A DNA stretch of 64,000 nt, taken from assembly GCA_036501365.1 (NCBI GenBank), contig DASYAL010000019.1:1-64000 (forward strand), read 5' to 3'. A model generated the notes under the pieces. It saw only the letters and a program-made list of their open reading frames with translations. It did not search any database and had not been told where the DNA came from. The position numbers and the translations under genes are program-made. This DNA comes from CAIKMD01 sp036501365 (lineage in GTDB: Bacteria > Pseudomonadota > Alphaproteobacteria > ATCC43930 > CGMCC-115725). Below, one piece after another: positions 17,411 through 26,197 of this stretch. Within the stretch, counting starts at the first letter, position 1; each line of letters starts with the position of its first letter.

Positions 17411-19369
17411 ATGAGAGGGGGCCGGCGGGCGGCGCTCCCGTTGCTCGCCGCGTTTTTCGCAATCTTCGGCATCGCGAACGGCGCGCGCGCCTGCGATCTC
17501 GATCACGCACCCTCGACGCGCTGGACCATCGTCAAGCACGGCGCGATCAGCACGCTTGTCACGCCGTGCGGCGACAGCTTCTTCTCGACCGGCGTCAACG
17601 TGCTCGATGCCGGCATCACCGCCGGCTATCTCGACCGGCCGCATTACGACTGGCGCAACAGCGCCAGCTCGATCGACGAATGGATCGCCCAGACCAAGGA
17701 TCGGCTCGGCCAGTGGGGCTTCAATACCGCCGGCGCGTGGTCGCTGCCGCCGCAACAATTGAAGCTGCCGAGCATCATCAATCTCGAGCTCGGACGGCTG
17801 GCGCAGTTCCACTGGTTCGATCCGTTCGATCCGGCCGCGGTCGCGCGCATATATGCCGAAGCGAAGACGCTCACCGCGCCCTATCGCGACTCGCCCTATC
17901 GCATCGGCTATTTCGCGGACAACGAAGTCGGCTGGTGGGACGGCGCGTTGTTCCTGTTCTATGGCCAGAAGCCGGCGACCAGCTTCACGAAGCAGCGCTG
18001 GGTCAAAATGCTGCGCGAGGAATATCGCGGCGACTGGCGCCGCTTTGCCCAGGATTTCGTGCCGCCGCCGGGCGTCGTGTCCTGGGACGCGCTGCTCAAA
18101 GCCGAAGCGCCGACCAAGCTGCGCGCCGGCGGTCACGGCATGGCCGCGGTCGAGCGCTGGACCGGCATCGTCGCCGGCGAATATTACCGGGTGGCGCGCG
18201 CCGCATTGAAAGCCGCCGATCCGGGCGCGCTGTTCTTCGGCGACCGGTTGCCGATCTATTACGACCAGGCCGCGATCCGCGCCGAGGCGCCTTACGTCGA
18301 TGCGCTCGCCATCAACTACAACGTCGACAGCCCCGAAGGCTGGCTCGCGCCCTATTTCTTCGACGGGTTGCGGAAACTGACCGGCGGCAAGGCGGAGCTG
18401 ATCTCGGAATGGTTCTACGCCGCGCATGAGAACCGCACCGGCAACCGCAACAACGGTCATCTGATGACGGTCGAGACCCAGGCCGAGCGCGCCGCCGGCG
18501 CCGCGGCCTCGGCGAAGCTCTTCGCCGGCATCCCCGAGATCGTCGGCCTGCACTGGTTCCAGTATTACGACTATCCGGTCGGCGGCCGCGCCGACAGCGA
18601 GGACTACAATTTCGGCCTCGTCGACATCCGCAACCAGCCCTACGAGCAATTGGTGGCGGCGCTCGGCGCGGCCAATCACGCGCTGCCGACGATTCACGAT
18701 CGTGCCGGCGCGATTGCACGGCCGAGCATCAAGGATTTCGCGATCCCCGACGCGGCCATCGACCCGCAGCACCTGTCGCTGATCGATTGGCCGAAACCCG
18801 CGTCGCTGCTGCCGCCGCTGAAGCCCTCGCCGGGCAGCGTCGCTTTCGGCGAGGCCTATCTCGCTTGGAGCGCGAACGGGCTGGCGCTCGCCACTATCGG
18901 CCAGGATTACGACGATCTCGGCCTGTTGGATTACGGCGCGCGCTATCCGCTGAGCGAGGCTTATCGCCTCGAGCTCGACGTCGATGCCGGCGCCGGGCCG
19001 AAACGCTTCACGCTCTATTTCATCCCGCCCAAGGGCTCGACCAAGGACTATCCGCCGATGGCGCCGAAGCTCTGCGCCGGCACGGTCGCCGACCTCACCG
19101 ACGACGATTGCCCGGCGATCCCCGGTGCGCAGGCGCTCTACTTCGGCGCCGATCAGCCGCGGGTGGTCGCCGAGGCGCTGCTGCCGTGGGGCGCTCTTGG
19201 CACCGACGGCCCGCCGCCCGATGGCAAGCTCAAGGTGGAGATTTCGGCGGTCTCCTGGGACAACGGCCGCTGGATGTCGCTGTCCGGCCTGCCGCCGCGC
19301 CAGGGCTCGGCCGCGCCGCGCCGCTGGCTGACGGTGCCGCTCGCGGCTAAAGGCGCCGCGGCGGAGTAA
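17411..19369 (+). CDS. Secreted glycoside hydrolase-like protein (GH-A-type barrel plus CBM9-like domain)
   Basis: A 652-residue exported protein. A signal peptide ends at about residue 27 (GARA-C). Residues about 40-420 look like a clan GH-A barrel. GYFADNEVGWWDG holds an Asn-Glu pair (N171, E172) typical of the acid/base, and LISEWFYAAHE holds E333 at the nucleophile position; the segment HWFQYYDYPVGG after it resembles agarase-like and GH42/50-type enzymes. Residues about 470-645 resemble a family 9 carbohydrate-binding module, with YLAWSANGLALA, FTLYFIPPKG, AEALLPWGALG and VEISAVSWDNGRWMSLSG. It begins 24 bases after tldD. The polysaccharide substrate is unknown and the subfamily is uncertain. 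Confidence 0.7.
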   Translation: MRGGRRAALPLLAAFFAIFGIANGARACDLDHAPSTRWTIVKHGAISTLVTPCGDSFFSTGVNVLDAGITAGYLDRPHYDWRNSASSIDEWIAQTKDRLGQWGFNTAGAWSLPPQQLKLPSIINLELGRLAQFHWFDPFDPAAVARIYAEAKTLTAPYRDSPYRIGYFADNEVGWWDGALFLFYGQKPATSFTKQRWVKMLREEYRGDWRRFAQDFVPPPGVVSWDALLKAEAPTKLRAGGHGMAAVERWTGIVAGEYYRVARAALKAADPGALFFGDRLPIYYDQAAIRAEAPYVDALAINYNVDSPEGWLAPYFFDGLRKLTGGKAELISEWFYAAHENRTGNRNNGHLMTVETQAERAAGAAASAKLFAGIPEIVGLHWFQYYDYPVGGRADSEDYNFGLVDIRNQPYEQLVAALGAANHALPTIHDRAGAIARPSIKDFAIPDAAIDPQHLSLIDWPKPASLLPPLKPSPGSVAFGEAYLAWSANGLALATIGQDYDDLGLLDYGARYPLSEAYRLELDVDAGAGPKRFTLYFIPPKGSTKDYPPMAPKLCAGTVADLTDDDCPAIPGAQALYFGADQPRVVAEALLPWGALGTDGPPPDGKLKVEISAVSWDNGRWMSLSGLPPRQGSAAPRRWLTVPLAAKGAAAE

Positions 19370-19411
19370 CACGGGCGCGTTAGATTGGGCTCAGCAACGG
19401 GAGGTGCGCCC

Positions 19412-19813
19412 ATGGCTGCGGACGGACTCGTCACGATTCCAAGCCGGCACGGCGTCAAGGACACGATCGACCGGCTCGAAGCCGCGGTGAAGGCCAAGGG
19501 CATGACGGTGTTCGCGCGGATCGATCACGCCGCCGGCGCCACAGCTGCCGGCCTGGCGCTGCGTCCGACCGAGCTCTTGATCTTCGGCAATGCCAAAGCC
19601 GGCACGCCGTTGATGCAGGCGCACCAGGCGATCGGCATCGATCTGCCGCTCAAGGCGCTCGCCTGGGAAGATGCCGGCGGCAAAGTGTGGCTCGCCTATA
19701 ACGATCCCGGCTGGCTCGCCGCGCGGCACGGCATCGGCGCGACCAGCGCGGCGATCACCTCGGCGATGGCAGCCGCGCTCGCCGCGTTCGCGAAGCACGC
19801 CGCCGAAAGCTAA
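19412..19813 (+). CDS. DUF302 domain protein
   Basis: A 133-residue protein that is nearly all one DUF302 domain, an alpha/beta fold of unknown role found in many proteobacteria. Recognised by GLVTIPSRHGVKDTIDRLEAAVKAKGM, then FARIDHAAGA, LLIFGNAKAGTPLM and a conserved IDLPLKALAWED with VWLAYNDPGWLAARHG. ATG at 19412 follows GGGAGGTGCGCC. The last four bases overlap the end of the convergent gshA gene. Nothing suggests a specific partner. Confidence 0.88.
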   Translation: MAADGLVTIPSRHGVKDTIDRLEAAVKAKGMTVFARIDHAAGATAAGLALRPTELLIFGNAKAGTPLMQAHQAIGIDLPLKALAWEDAGGKVWLAYNDPGWLAARHGIGATSAAITSAMAAALAAFAKHAAES

Positions 19814-21177
19814 TACGCGTCCTCGACATAGACGGGATCGACGATGCCGCGCCAGCGCGTCGCGTAATCGTCCAAGAGCTTGTCGGCCGGCGTCTTGCCG
19901 GATTGCGCCGCCTCGATCACCGGCAAGAGGAACTGGCTCTCGTCGTCGCCGGCGCCGTCCTGGCGCGCGCGCCGCTTGAGCCCCGCTTTCGCCAGCTCGA
20001 CCACAGCGAGCGCGACCTGTTGCAGCTTGTCGCCGCGGAAACGCGTGTCGAGGCCGAGACGCGGCACGTCGCCGCGCAACTGCTCGCGATCCTCGGCGCT
20101 CCAATCCTTCACCAGGTCCCAGGCGGCATGCAGCACGTCGCCGTCATAGAGCAGCCCGGTCCAGAACGCCGGCAGGGCGCAGAGATTGCGCCACGGCCCG
20201 CCATCGGCGCCGCGCATCTCGATGTAGCGCTTGATGCGAATCTCGGGAAAGACGGTGGTGAGATGATCCGACCAGTCGCTCAAGGTCGGGACCTCGCCCG
20301 GCAGGCCCGGCAGCTTGCCGACGAGAAAATCGCGGAACGATTGGCCGGCGACGTCGATATAGTTGCCGTCGCGATAGACGAAATACATCGGCACGTCGAG
20401 CATCCAATCGACATAGCGCTCGAAGCCGAAGCCGTCCTCGAACACGAACGGCAAGGTGCCGCAGCGATCGGGATCGACATCGGTCCAGACCTGGCTGCGA
20501 TAGGAGAGAAAGCCCGAGGGCTTGCCCTCGATGAACGGCGAGTTGGCGAAGAGCGCGACGGCGATTGGCTGCAGCGCCAAGGAGACACGCGACTTCAGCA
20601 CCATGTCGGCTTCGGAAGCGAAATCGAGATTGACCTGCACGGTGCAGGTGCGAAGCATCATGTCGATGCCAAACCGGCCTTTGGTCGGCATGTAGCGCCG
20701 CATCACCGCATAGCGGCGCTTCGGCATCCAGTGACAATCCTCGCGTTTCCATTTCGGCAGGAAGCCGAGGCCGAGCATGCCGAGGCCGAGCTCTTCCGTC
20801 ACTTCACGCATCTGCTTGAGATGGCCGTGCAACTCGGCGCAGGTCTGATGCAGCGTCTCGACCGGCGCGCCCGAGAGCTCGAATTGTCCGCCCGGCTCCA
20901 GGGAGATCGCGCCGCCGCCATCCTCGGAGAGGCCGACGATGTTCTCGCCATCGAGCACCGGCTGCCAGCCGAAGCGCTGCAGCCGCTCGAGGATCGCGCG
21001 GATGCCGCTCTCGCCCTCGTAGGCGACGGGGCGAAGGTCGCCGCGGCGGAAGATGAACTTTTCGTGTTCGGTGCCGATACGCCAGTCGGCGCGCGGCTTG
21101 CAGCCGGCCGCGAGATACTCGACAAGCTGACGCTTGTCGGTGACGGGTGCGCCGCCGGAATGCGAAGGTGCCGACAT
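19810..21177 (-). CDS. gshA: Glutamate-cysteine ligase
   Basis: A 455-residue ATP-dependent ligase making gamma-glutamylcysteine, the first step of glutathione synthesis. It is the plant/alphaproteobacterial GCS2 type: RIGTEHEKFIF near the N-terminus, ISLEPGGQFELSG, FGIDMMLRTCTVQVNLDF and IEMRGADGGPWRNLCALPAFW are all hallmarks. ATG at 21177 lies 26 bases downstream of the rsmE stop, so the two form an operon, as in many alphaproteobacteria. The C-terminal region up to VYVEDAY is complete. Confidence 0.96.
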   Translation of the reverse strand: MSAPSHSGGAPVTDKRQLVEYLAAGCKPRADWRIGTEHEKFIFRRGDLRPVAYEGESGIRAILERLQRFGWQPVLDGENIVGLSEDGGGAISLEPGGQFELSGAPVETLHQTCAELHGHLKQMREVTEELGLGMLGLGFLPKWKREDCHWMPKRRYAVMRRYMPTKGRFGIDMMLRTCTVQVNLDFASEADMVLKSRVSLALQPIAVALFANSPFIEGKPSGFLSYRSQVWTDVDPDRCGTLPFVFEDGFGFERYVDWMLDVPMYFVYRDGNYIDVAGQSFRDFLVGKLPGLPGEVPTLSDWSDHLTTVFPEIRIKRYIEMRGADGGPWRNLCALPAFWTGLLYDGDVLHAAWDLVKDWSAEDREQLRGDVPRLGLDTRFRGDKLQQVALAVVELAKAGLKRRARQDGAGDDESQFLLPVIEAAQSGKTPADKLLDDYATRWRGIVDPVYVEDAY

Positions 21178-21203
21178 AAAAGATGACCGCTCCAGATCTT
21201 TGT

Positions 21204-21947
21204 TTACCGGCGCTGCGCCGTCTCCCCCCGAAGCGCTTGCAGCACCGCCAGCCCCGCCAACGCGGCCGTATCGGCGCGCAAGATTCGCGGTCCCAGACTA
21301 ACGGCCGAAACAAAGGGGAGTTTCCGGAGGGCGTCAAGCTCCGTTTCGGCAAAGCCGCCCTCCGGGCCGATGAGCACGGCCCAGGCTTGCGCGCTCTGTC
21401 CCTGGAGCGCGACCGCGGCCGGCGGCGCCGTCCCGGATTCGTCACAGAGCATGATGCGGCGCGCGGCATCCCACGCGCTCAGCAGCGTTGTCAGCGATTG
21501 CGGCGGATGGAGCGCGGGCACGGTGAGGCGCTCGCTCTGCTCCGCGGCCTCGATCGCATGAGCGCGCAGCCGGTCGAGATTGAGGCGCTCGACCATGGTG
21601 TGCTGCGTCATTACCGGCAGCAGCGCGCTGGCGCCGAGCTCGGTCGCCTTCTCGACCAGGTAATCGATGCGCGCGCGCTTCAGCGGCGCGAAGACGAGCC
21701 AGAGATCGGGCTCAGGCGTCTGGTCGCGCGATTGCGTTTCGATGACCGCACGCGCATCGCGCTTGCCGAAATGCTCGAGCCGGGCGTGGAACTCGCCGTC
21801 GCGGCCATTGAACAGCGCGACCGCCTCGCCTTCGCCGAGACGCATCACATTCCTGAGATAATGCGCCTGATCGGGCGACAGCTCGACCACCGCGCCGGCG
21901 GCGAGCGCAGTTTCGACGAAGAGACGCGTGGCGGGCCTTGGTTCCAT
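21204..21947 (-). CDS. rsmE: 16S rRNA (uracil-1498-N3)-methyltransferase
   Basis: A 247-residue SPOUT-fold, SAM-dependent methyltransferase that methylates U1498 in the decoding region of 16S rRNA. The N-terminal RNA-binding part includes QAHYLRNVMRLGEG. The catalytic part has KRARIDYLVEKATELGASALLPVMTQ and the knot signature VLIGPEGGFAETELDAL with a C-terminal LGPRILRADTAALAGLAVLQAL. ATG at 21947. It is the first gene of the rsmE-gshA pair and divergent from ubiA, separated by a spacer that carries a long inverted repeat. Confidence 0.96.
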   Translation of the reverse strand: MEPRPATRLFVETALAAGAVVELSPDQAHYLRNVMRLGEGEAVALFNGRDGEFHARLEHFGKRDARAVIETQSRDQTPEPDLWLVFAPLKRARIDYLVEKATELGASALLPVMTQHTMVERLNLDRLRAHAIEAAEQSERLTVPALHPPQSLTTLLSAWDAARRIMLCDESGTAPPAAVALQGQSAQAWAVLIGPEGGFAETELDALRKLPFVSAVSLGPRILRADTAALAGLAVLQALRGETAQRR

Positions 21948-21988
21948 AGTGAGAACTTAGCATGCGCCGCTTATTGCAGGACCACCCT

Positions 21989-22092
21989 GCGCCCTTCGAC
22001 TTCGCTCAGGATGAGGTAGATCTGCGCGGGCATCGTCCATCGCAAGATGCCATGCACAATTTCACCTCACCCTGAGCGAAGTCGAAGGGCGC
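21989..22092. repeat. Intergenic inverted repeat, 29-base arms (28/29 match)
   Basis: The arm at 21989-22017 (core CCCTTCGACTTCGCTCAGG) recurs as its reverse complement at 22064-22092. A 21-base core is identical and one mismatch lies in the outer part; the loop is 46 bases. This type of TCGAAGG/CTGAGC element is widespread between genes in alphaproteobacteria, and related half-sites occur here near 41120 and 41281-41319. It lies between the divergent rsmE and ubiA genes, so it is not simply a terminator. Confidence 0.85.
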
Positions 22093-22143
22093 GCGCTCGC
22101 CCTGCAACTTGTATCGAACGCGGAGCGCCGTCATCCTCGGCGC

Positions 22144-23049
22144 ATGGCCGAGCTTCGCACCGATATCCGCAGCGGCGATTGGGTCGATCGCCGCGCGCCG
22201 CGCCTGCTGCGGCCCTATCTGCGCCTCGCGCGGCTCGACCGGCCGATCGGCACATGGCTATTGCTCTTTCCGTGCTGGTGGGGGATCGCCCTCGCCGCCC
22301 CGCGCTGGCCGGATTTATGGCTGATGGCGCTGTTCGGTGTCGGCGCGGTGGTGATGCGCGGCGCCGGCTGCACCTTCAACGACATCGTCGATCGCGATTT
22401 CGACGCGCGGGTCGAGCGCACGCGGGCGCGCCCGATCCCCTCGGGCGCCGTCAGCGTTCCGGCGGCGATCGCCTTTCTCGTCCTCCAGCTCGCGATCGGC
22501 GCGCTGATCCTCTTCTCGCTGAACGGGCTTGCGATCGCGCTCGGCCTCCTCGTGATCGTGCTGATCGCGACTTACCCGTTCATGAAGCGCATCACCTATT
22601 GGCCGCAATTCTTTTTGGGGCTCAATTTCAATTGGGGCGCATTGATGGGCTGGGCGGCGGCGCGCGGCGATCTCAGGATGCCGGCGCTCTGGCTCTATCT
22701 CGGCGGCATCGCCTGGACCTTGGGCTACGACACGATCTACGCCCATCAGGACAAGGACGACGACGTGCTGATCGGCGTCAAATCCTCGGCGCTGGCGCTC
22801 GGCGGCTGGACGCGGCCGTTCCTCTTTCTCGCTTATGCCGTGGCGCTCGGATTCTGGGCGGTGGCCGGGACCAGCGCGGGGCTCGGCCTCCTCTATCGCG
22901 CGGCGCTGGTCTGTGTCGCATTTCAGCTGTTCTGGCAGGCCGCGACGGTCGACATGTCGAGCCAGCCCGATTGCCTTGCCAAGTTCCGCTCCAACCGCTG
23001 GACCGGCTGGATCCTGCTCGCGGGCATCGTCGCCGCGCATGTCCTCTGA
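22144..23049 (+). CDS. ubiA: 4-hydroxybenzoate octaprenyltransferase
   Basis: A 301-residue polytopic prenyltransferase that joins a polyprenyl chain to 4-hydroxybenzoate, the committed step of ubiquinone synthesis. The first aspartate-rich motif is FNDIVDRDFDARVERTRARP. The second is LGYDTIYAHQDKDDDVLIGVKS, which separates UbiA from other superfamily members. The N-terminal YLRLARLDRPIGTWLLLFPC is also characteristic. It is transcribed alone or with the methyltransferase gene that overlaps its last 11 bases. Confidence 0.95.
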   Translation: MAELRTDIRSGDWVDRRAPRLLRPYLRLARLDRPIGTWLLLFPCWWGIALAAPRWPDLWLMALFGVGAVVMRGAGCTFNDIVDRDFDARVERTRARPIPSGAVSVPAAIAFLVLQLAIGALILFSLNGLAIALGLLVIVLIATYPFMKRITYWPQFFLGLNFNWGALMGWAAARGDLRMPALWLYLGGIAWTLGYDTIYAHQDKDDDVLIGVKSSALALGGWTRPFLFLAYAVALGFWAVAGTSAGLGLLYRAALVCVAFQLFWQAATVDMSSQPDCLAKFRSNRWTGWILLAGIVAAHVL

Positions 23050-23713
23050 CGCCCCCTCTTTCGATTCGGAAGCCTTTATTCACGCCAACACCGCGCTCGA
23101 AGCGCCGTCGCTGGTGCCCGAGATCGCGCTGCATCTCGCGAGCGCGGTGACGCCACTCTGGCACGCGACCGAGGCGACGCTCGCCGCGACGCAACTGCCG
23201 CCGCCTTACTGGGCCTTCGCCTGGCCCGGCGGTCAGGCGCTAGCGCGGCATCTGCTCGATCATCCGACGCTGGTCGCGGGCAAGAGCGTGCTCGATATCG
23301 GCGCCGGCTCGGGGCTGGTTGCGATCGCGGCCAAGAAAGCTGGCGCGCACCGCGTCGTCGCCGCCGAGATCGATGCTCTCGCCCGCGCCGCGATCGGGCT
23401 CAATGCCGCGCGCAACGCCGTCGCAATCGAGATCGAGAGTGCCGACCTCATCGGCGGCGCCGGCGCTTGGGACATGATCCTTGTCGGCGATATGTGCTAC
23501 GAGCGGCCGCTCGCCGAGCGGCTGACCGCGTGGCTGCACGCGCTCGCCGCGCGCGGCGCGACCGTGCTGCTGGGCGATCCCGGCCGCGCCTATCTGCCGA
23601 AGGACCGCCTCCGCGAGATCGCGCGCTACAGCGTGCCGACCTCGCTCGACCTCGAGGACCGCACCATCCGCGAGACGGTGATCTGGCAGCTGGGCGATAC
23701 GCTCGCTATATGA
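23039..23713 (+). CDS. Class I SAM-dependent methyltransferase (protein lysine methyltransferase-like)
   Basis: A 224-residue methyltransferase with the SAM-binding motif SVLDIGAGSGLVAIAAKKAGA followed by an acidic ribose-binding AAEID. The MILVGDMCYERPLAERL segment resembles the D/NxxY region of the METTL20/ETFB lysine methyltransferase and PrmA-like groups, as does the N-terminal PPPYWAFAWPGGQALARHLLD. It starts at ATG 23039, overlapping ubiA by 11 bases. A protein substrate such as electron-transfer flavoprotein is plausible by similarity but not shown. Confidence 0.82.
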   Translation: MSSDAPSFDSEAFIHANTALEAPSLVPEIALHLASAVTPLWHATEATLAATQLPPPYWAFAWPGGQALARHLLDHPTLVAGKSVLDIGAGSGLVAIAAKKAGAHRVVAAEIDALARAAIGLNAARNAVAIEIESADLIGGAGAWDMILVGDMCYERPLAERLTAWLHALAARGATVLLGDPGRAYLPKDRLREIARYSVPTSLDLEDRTIRETVIWQLGDTLAI

Positions 23714-23741
23714 AGCGCCGAGGCCATTCGAGGAATCCCCC

Positions 23742-25082
23742 ATGTCGCAGAACGATCCGCTGAGCTTGCTCGGCGATCTCATCGCCCGCGCGCTGAAGGC
23801 CGGCGCCGACGCCGCCGATGCCGTGCTGTTCGAGAGCGCCGCGCTCAGCCATGCCCAGCGCCTCGGCAAGGTCGAGAAGCTAGAGCGCTCCGAGGGCTAC
23901 GATCTCGGCCTGCGTGTCTTGATCGGCAAGCGCCAGGCGATCGTCTCCTCGAACGACCGCAGCCCGGCCGCGCTCGGCGAGCTGCTCGAGCGCGCCATCG
24001 CCATGGCGAAGACCGTGCCGGAGGATCCTTATTGCGGCCTCGCCGCGCCGGAAGAGCTGGCGCGCGACTGGCCGTCGCTCGATCTCGTCGATCCCACCGA
24101 GCCGCCGCCCGAGACCTTGATCGCACGCGCGGCGGCGGCCGAGGATGCGGCGCGCGCGGTGGCGGGCGTGACCAATTCCGAGGGCGCCGAAGCGAGCTGG
24201 AGCCGATCGAGCGTCGCGCTCGCCGCCTCGAACGGCTTTGCCGGCGGCTATAGCGGCACCCATTCGAGCATCAGCGCCGCCGTGCTCGCCGGCACCGGCA
24301 CCGGCATGGAGCGCGATTACGATTATTCGACCGCAGTCTGGGCCGAGGACCTGCTCGACCCGCAAGCGATCGGCAAGAGCGCCGGCGAGCGCGCGGTGAA
24401 GCGCCTCAATCCGCGCAAGGTGCCGACGCAGAAAGTGCCGGTGGTGTTCGATCCGCGGGTCGCCGGCGGCATGCTGCGCCATCTCGTCGGCGCGATCAGC
24501 GGCCCCTCGATCGCGCGCGGCACCAGCTTTTTGAAAGATAAGCTCGGCCAGCGCATCTTCCCTGCGGGACTCGCGATCATCGATGATCCGCACCGCAAGC
24601 GCGGCCTCAGGGCCAAGCCCTTCGACGGCGAAGGCGTGCGCAACCAGCGCCGCGCCCTCATCGAGGACGGCGTGCTCCAGACCTGGCTGCTCGATCAGCG
24701 TTCGGCGCGGCAGCTCGGCCTCAAAAGCACCGGCCATGCCAGCCGCGGCACCTCGGGACCGCCCGGCCCGGCGCCGACCAATCTCTATATGGAGCCGGGC
24801 AAGCTTACGCCCGAGGCGCTGATTGCCGATATCAAGCAAGGTTTCTATGTCGGCGAGCTGATGGGCATGGGCGTCAACGGCGTCACCGGCGATTACAGCC
24901 GCGGCGCCGCCGGCTTCTGGATCGAGAACGGCGCGCTCGCCTATCCCGTCAGCGAGGTGACGATCGCGAGCAACCTCAAAGAGATGTTCCTCCACCTCAC
25001 CGCCGCGAACGATCTCGTCTTCAAGACCGGCAACGACGCGCCGACCCTGCGCATCGAGGGCATGACCGTCGCCGGCGCGTGA
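23742..25082 (+). CDS. pmbA: TldE/PmbA family peptidase subunit
   Basis: A 446-residue partner of TldD in the TldD/E protease. It has the same two-part fold but lacks the HExxxH zinc motif, as expected for TldE. Signatures are KLERSEGYDLGLRVLIGKRQAIVSS in the N-terminal part, VVFDPRVAGGMLRHLVGAISG at the position matching the TldD metal helix, and GVNGVTGDYSRGAAGFWIENG near the C-terminus. ATG at 23742 follows GAGGAATCCCCC. It ends six bases before the convergent lipid kinase gene. Confidence 0.94.
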   Translation: MSQNDPLSLLGDLIARALKAGADAADAVLFESAALSHAQRLGKVEKLERSEGYDLGLRVLIGKRQAIVSSNDRSPAALGELLERAIAMAKTVPEDPYCGLAAPEELARDWPSLDLVDPTEPPPETLIARAAAAEDAARAVAGVTNSEGAEASWSRSSVALAASNGFAGGYSGTHSSISAAVLAGTGTGMERDYDYSTAVWAEDLLDPQAIGKSAGERAVKRLNPRKVPTQKVPVVFDPRVAGGMLRHLVGAISGPSIARGTSFLKDKLGQRIFPAGLAIIDDPHRKRGLRAKPFDGEGVRNQRRALIEDGVLQTWLLDQRSARQLGLKSTGHASRGTSGPPGPAPTNLYMEPGKLTPEALIADIKQGFYVGELMGMGVNGVTGDYSRGAAGFWIENGALAYPVSEVTIASNLKEMFLHLTAANDLVFKTGNDAPTLRIEGMTVAGA

Positions 25083-25088
25083 TCGCGC

Positions 25089-25976
25089 TTAGGCGATGAT
25101 CGCGAGCGGCGCCGCGGCGAGACGGATGCTCGCTGGCAGATGCGCGCGCACATCGCCGTCGATCTGCACCGGCGCGCCTTCGGGCCCCGAGAGCTCGATC
25201 GTCGCCGCGCGCCGCACCTCGACATCGCATTGCCGCGCCAGCGTGCCGGTCACGACGCCGGCCATGTAGCGCAAGGCGGCGAGGCGCGACTTCGCCGGAA
25301 ACAGCACGGTGTGGAGCTCGGGCCGGTCGAGCCGCGCCTCCGGCGCGAGCACGTAACGCCCGCCGTAGAAATGCGCGCGCGCCACGACCAGCGAGGCGGG
25401 CGACGTCTCGCGGCCGTCGAGACGCGCGAGGAAGCATTGGCGCTCGGGACGCGTCAGCTGCGCGAGGCTGCCCAGCGCGTAGGCGCCTTTGCCGAGGAGA
25501 CGCTTCAAGCGGAGATTGAGATGCGCGACCACCTCGGCATCGAAGCCGACGCCCGCCATCAGCAGGAACCGCCACGGCTCGTTGCGCTCGGCGGTGACGA
25601 TCTCGGCCGGCACGATCGCGCGCGGCGGCGCCAGCGCCGCGATCTCGGCGAGCGCTTCGGGAGCGCGCGGCAGGCCGAGCTCGTTCGCCAGCACGTTCGC
25701 GGTGCCGAGCGGCAGGATCGCCAGCGGCAGGCCGGACCGGGCGACGCCGTTCACCGCTTCGTTGATGGTGCCGTCGCCGCCGGCGACCGCGACCGCATCG
25801 AAGCGCGCCGGATCGGCGTTTTCGGCCAAGTCGCGGGCATGCAGCGGCGCGTTGGTCTCGGCGATGGTGACCTTGGCGCCGAGTCGCGCCAGCGCGGCGC
25901 CAAAGCGCTCGAACTTGCCGCGCGCACGCCGTCCCGCCGTCGGATTGTAAATCGCCAGAATCCGGCGCACCGCCAT
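25089..25976 (-). CDS. Diacylglycerol/lipid kinase family protein (YegS-like)
   Basis: A 295-residue lipid kinase of the DAGK-catalytic/YegS/LCB5 family. The N-terminal ILAIYNPTAG is the conserved strand-turn near the nucleotide pocket, and AVAGGDGTINEAVNGV is the GGDGT motif of the ATP-binding site. LAILPLGTANVLANELG and MAGVGFDAEVVAHLN are further conserved blocks. ATG at 25976 is preceded by GGAGCG; the frame continues to 26216 but that extension overlaps the msbA promoter region and shows no homology-like sequence. The lipid substrate is unknown. It is divergent from the LPS operon. Confidence 0.9.
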   Translation of the reverse strand: MAVRRILAIYNPTAGRRARGKFERFGAALARLGAKVTIAETNAPLHARDLAENADPARFDAVAVAGGDGTINEAVNGVARSGLPLAILPLGTANVLANELGLPRAPEALAEIAALAPPRAIVPAEIVTAERNEPWRFLLMAGVGFDAEVVAHLNLRLKRLLGKGAYALGSLAQLTRPERQCFLARLDGRETSPASLVVARAHFYGGRYVLAPEARLDRPELHTVLFPAKSRLAALRYMAGVVTGTLARQCDVEVRRAATIELSGPEGAPVQIDGDVRAHLPASIRLAAAPLAIIA

Positions 25977-26123
25977 CGCTCCGCTTTTGCCGCGACCCTT
26001 ATCGCCTGTCGGCGCCCGATCATCCAGCGCTAATTCGCCCCTTGCGGCGTTTTTGTCCGGAAAGAAGGGTTGCGGAACAGAGGCTTGGCCGATAAATCCC
26101 GGCCCTGCCCGGCGGCAAGCTCG

Positions 26124-26132
26124 TGCTATGAT
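26124..26132 (+). promoter_or_regulatory. Possible extended -10 promoter for the msbA-lpxL operon
   Basis: TGC-TATGAT matches the extended -10 pattern TGn-TATAAT about 65 bases upstream of the msbA start used here. No good -35 hexamer is seen 16-18 bases upstream, which fits extended -10 promoters. This is a pattern match only. Confidence 0.35.
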
Positions 26133-26197
26133 AGGGCAATGACGCCGCCGACCGCTTTTGCCGACCGCTGTCCCGTGCCCGTGAGCATCGCCAGGAA

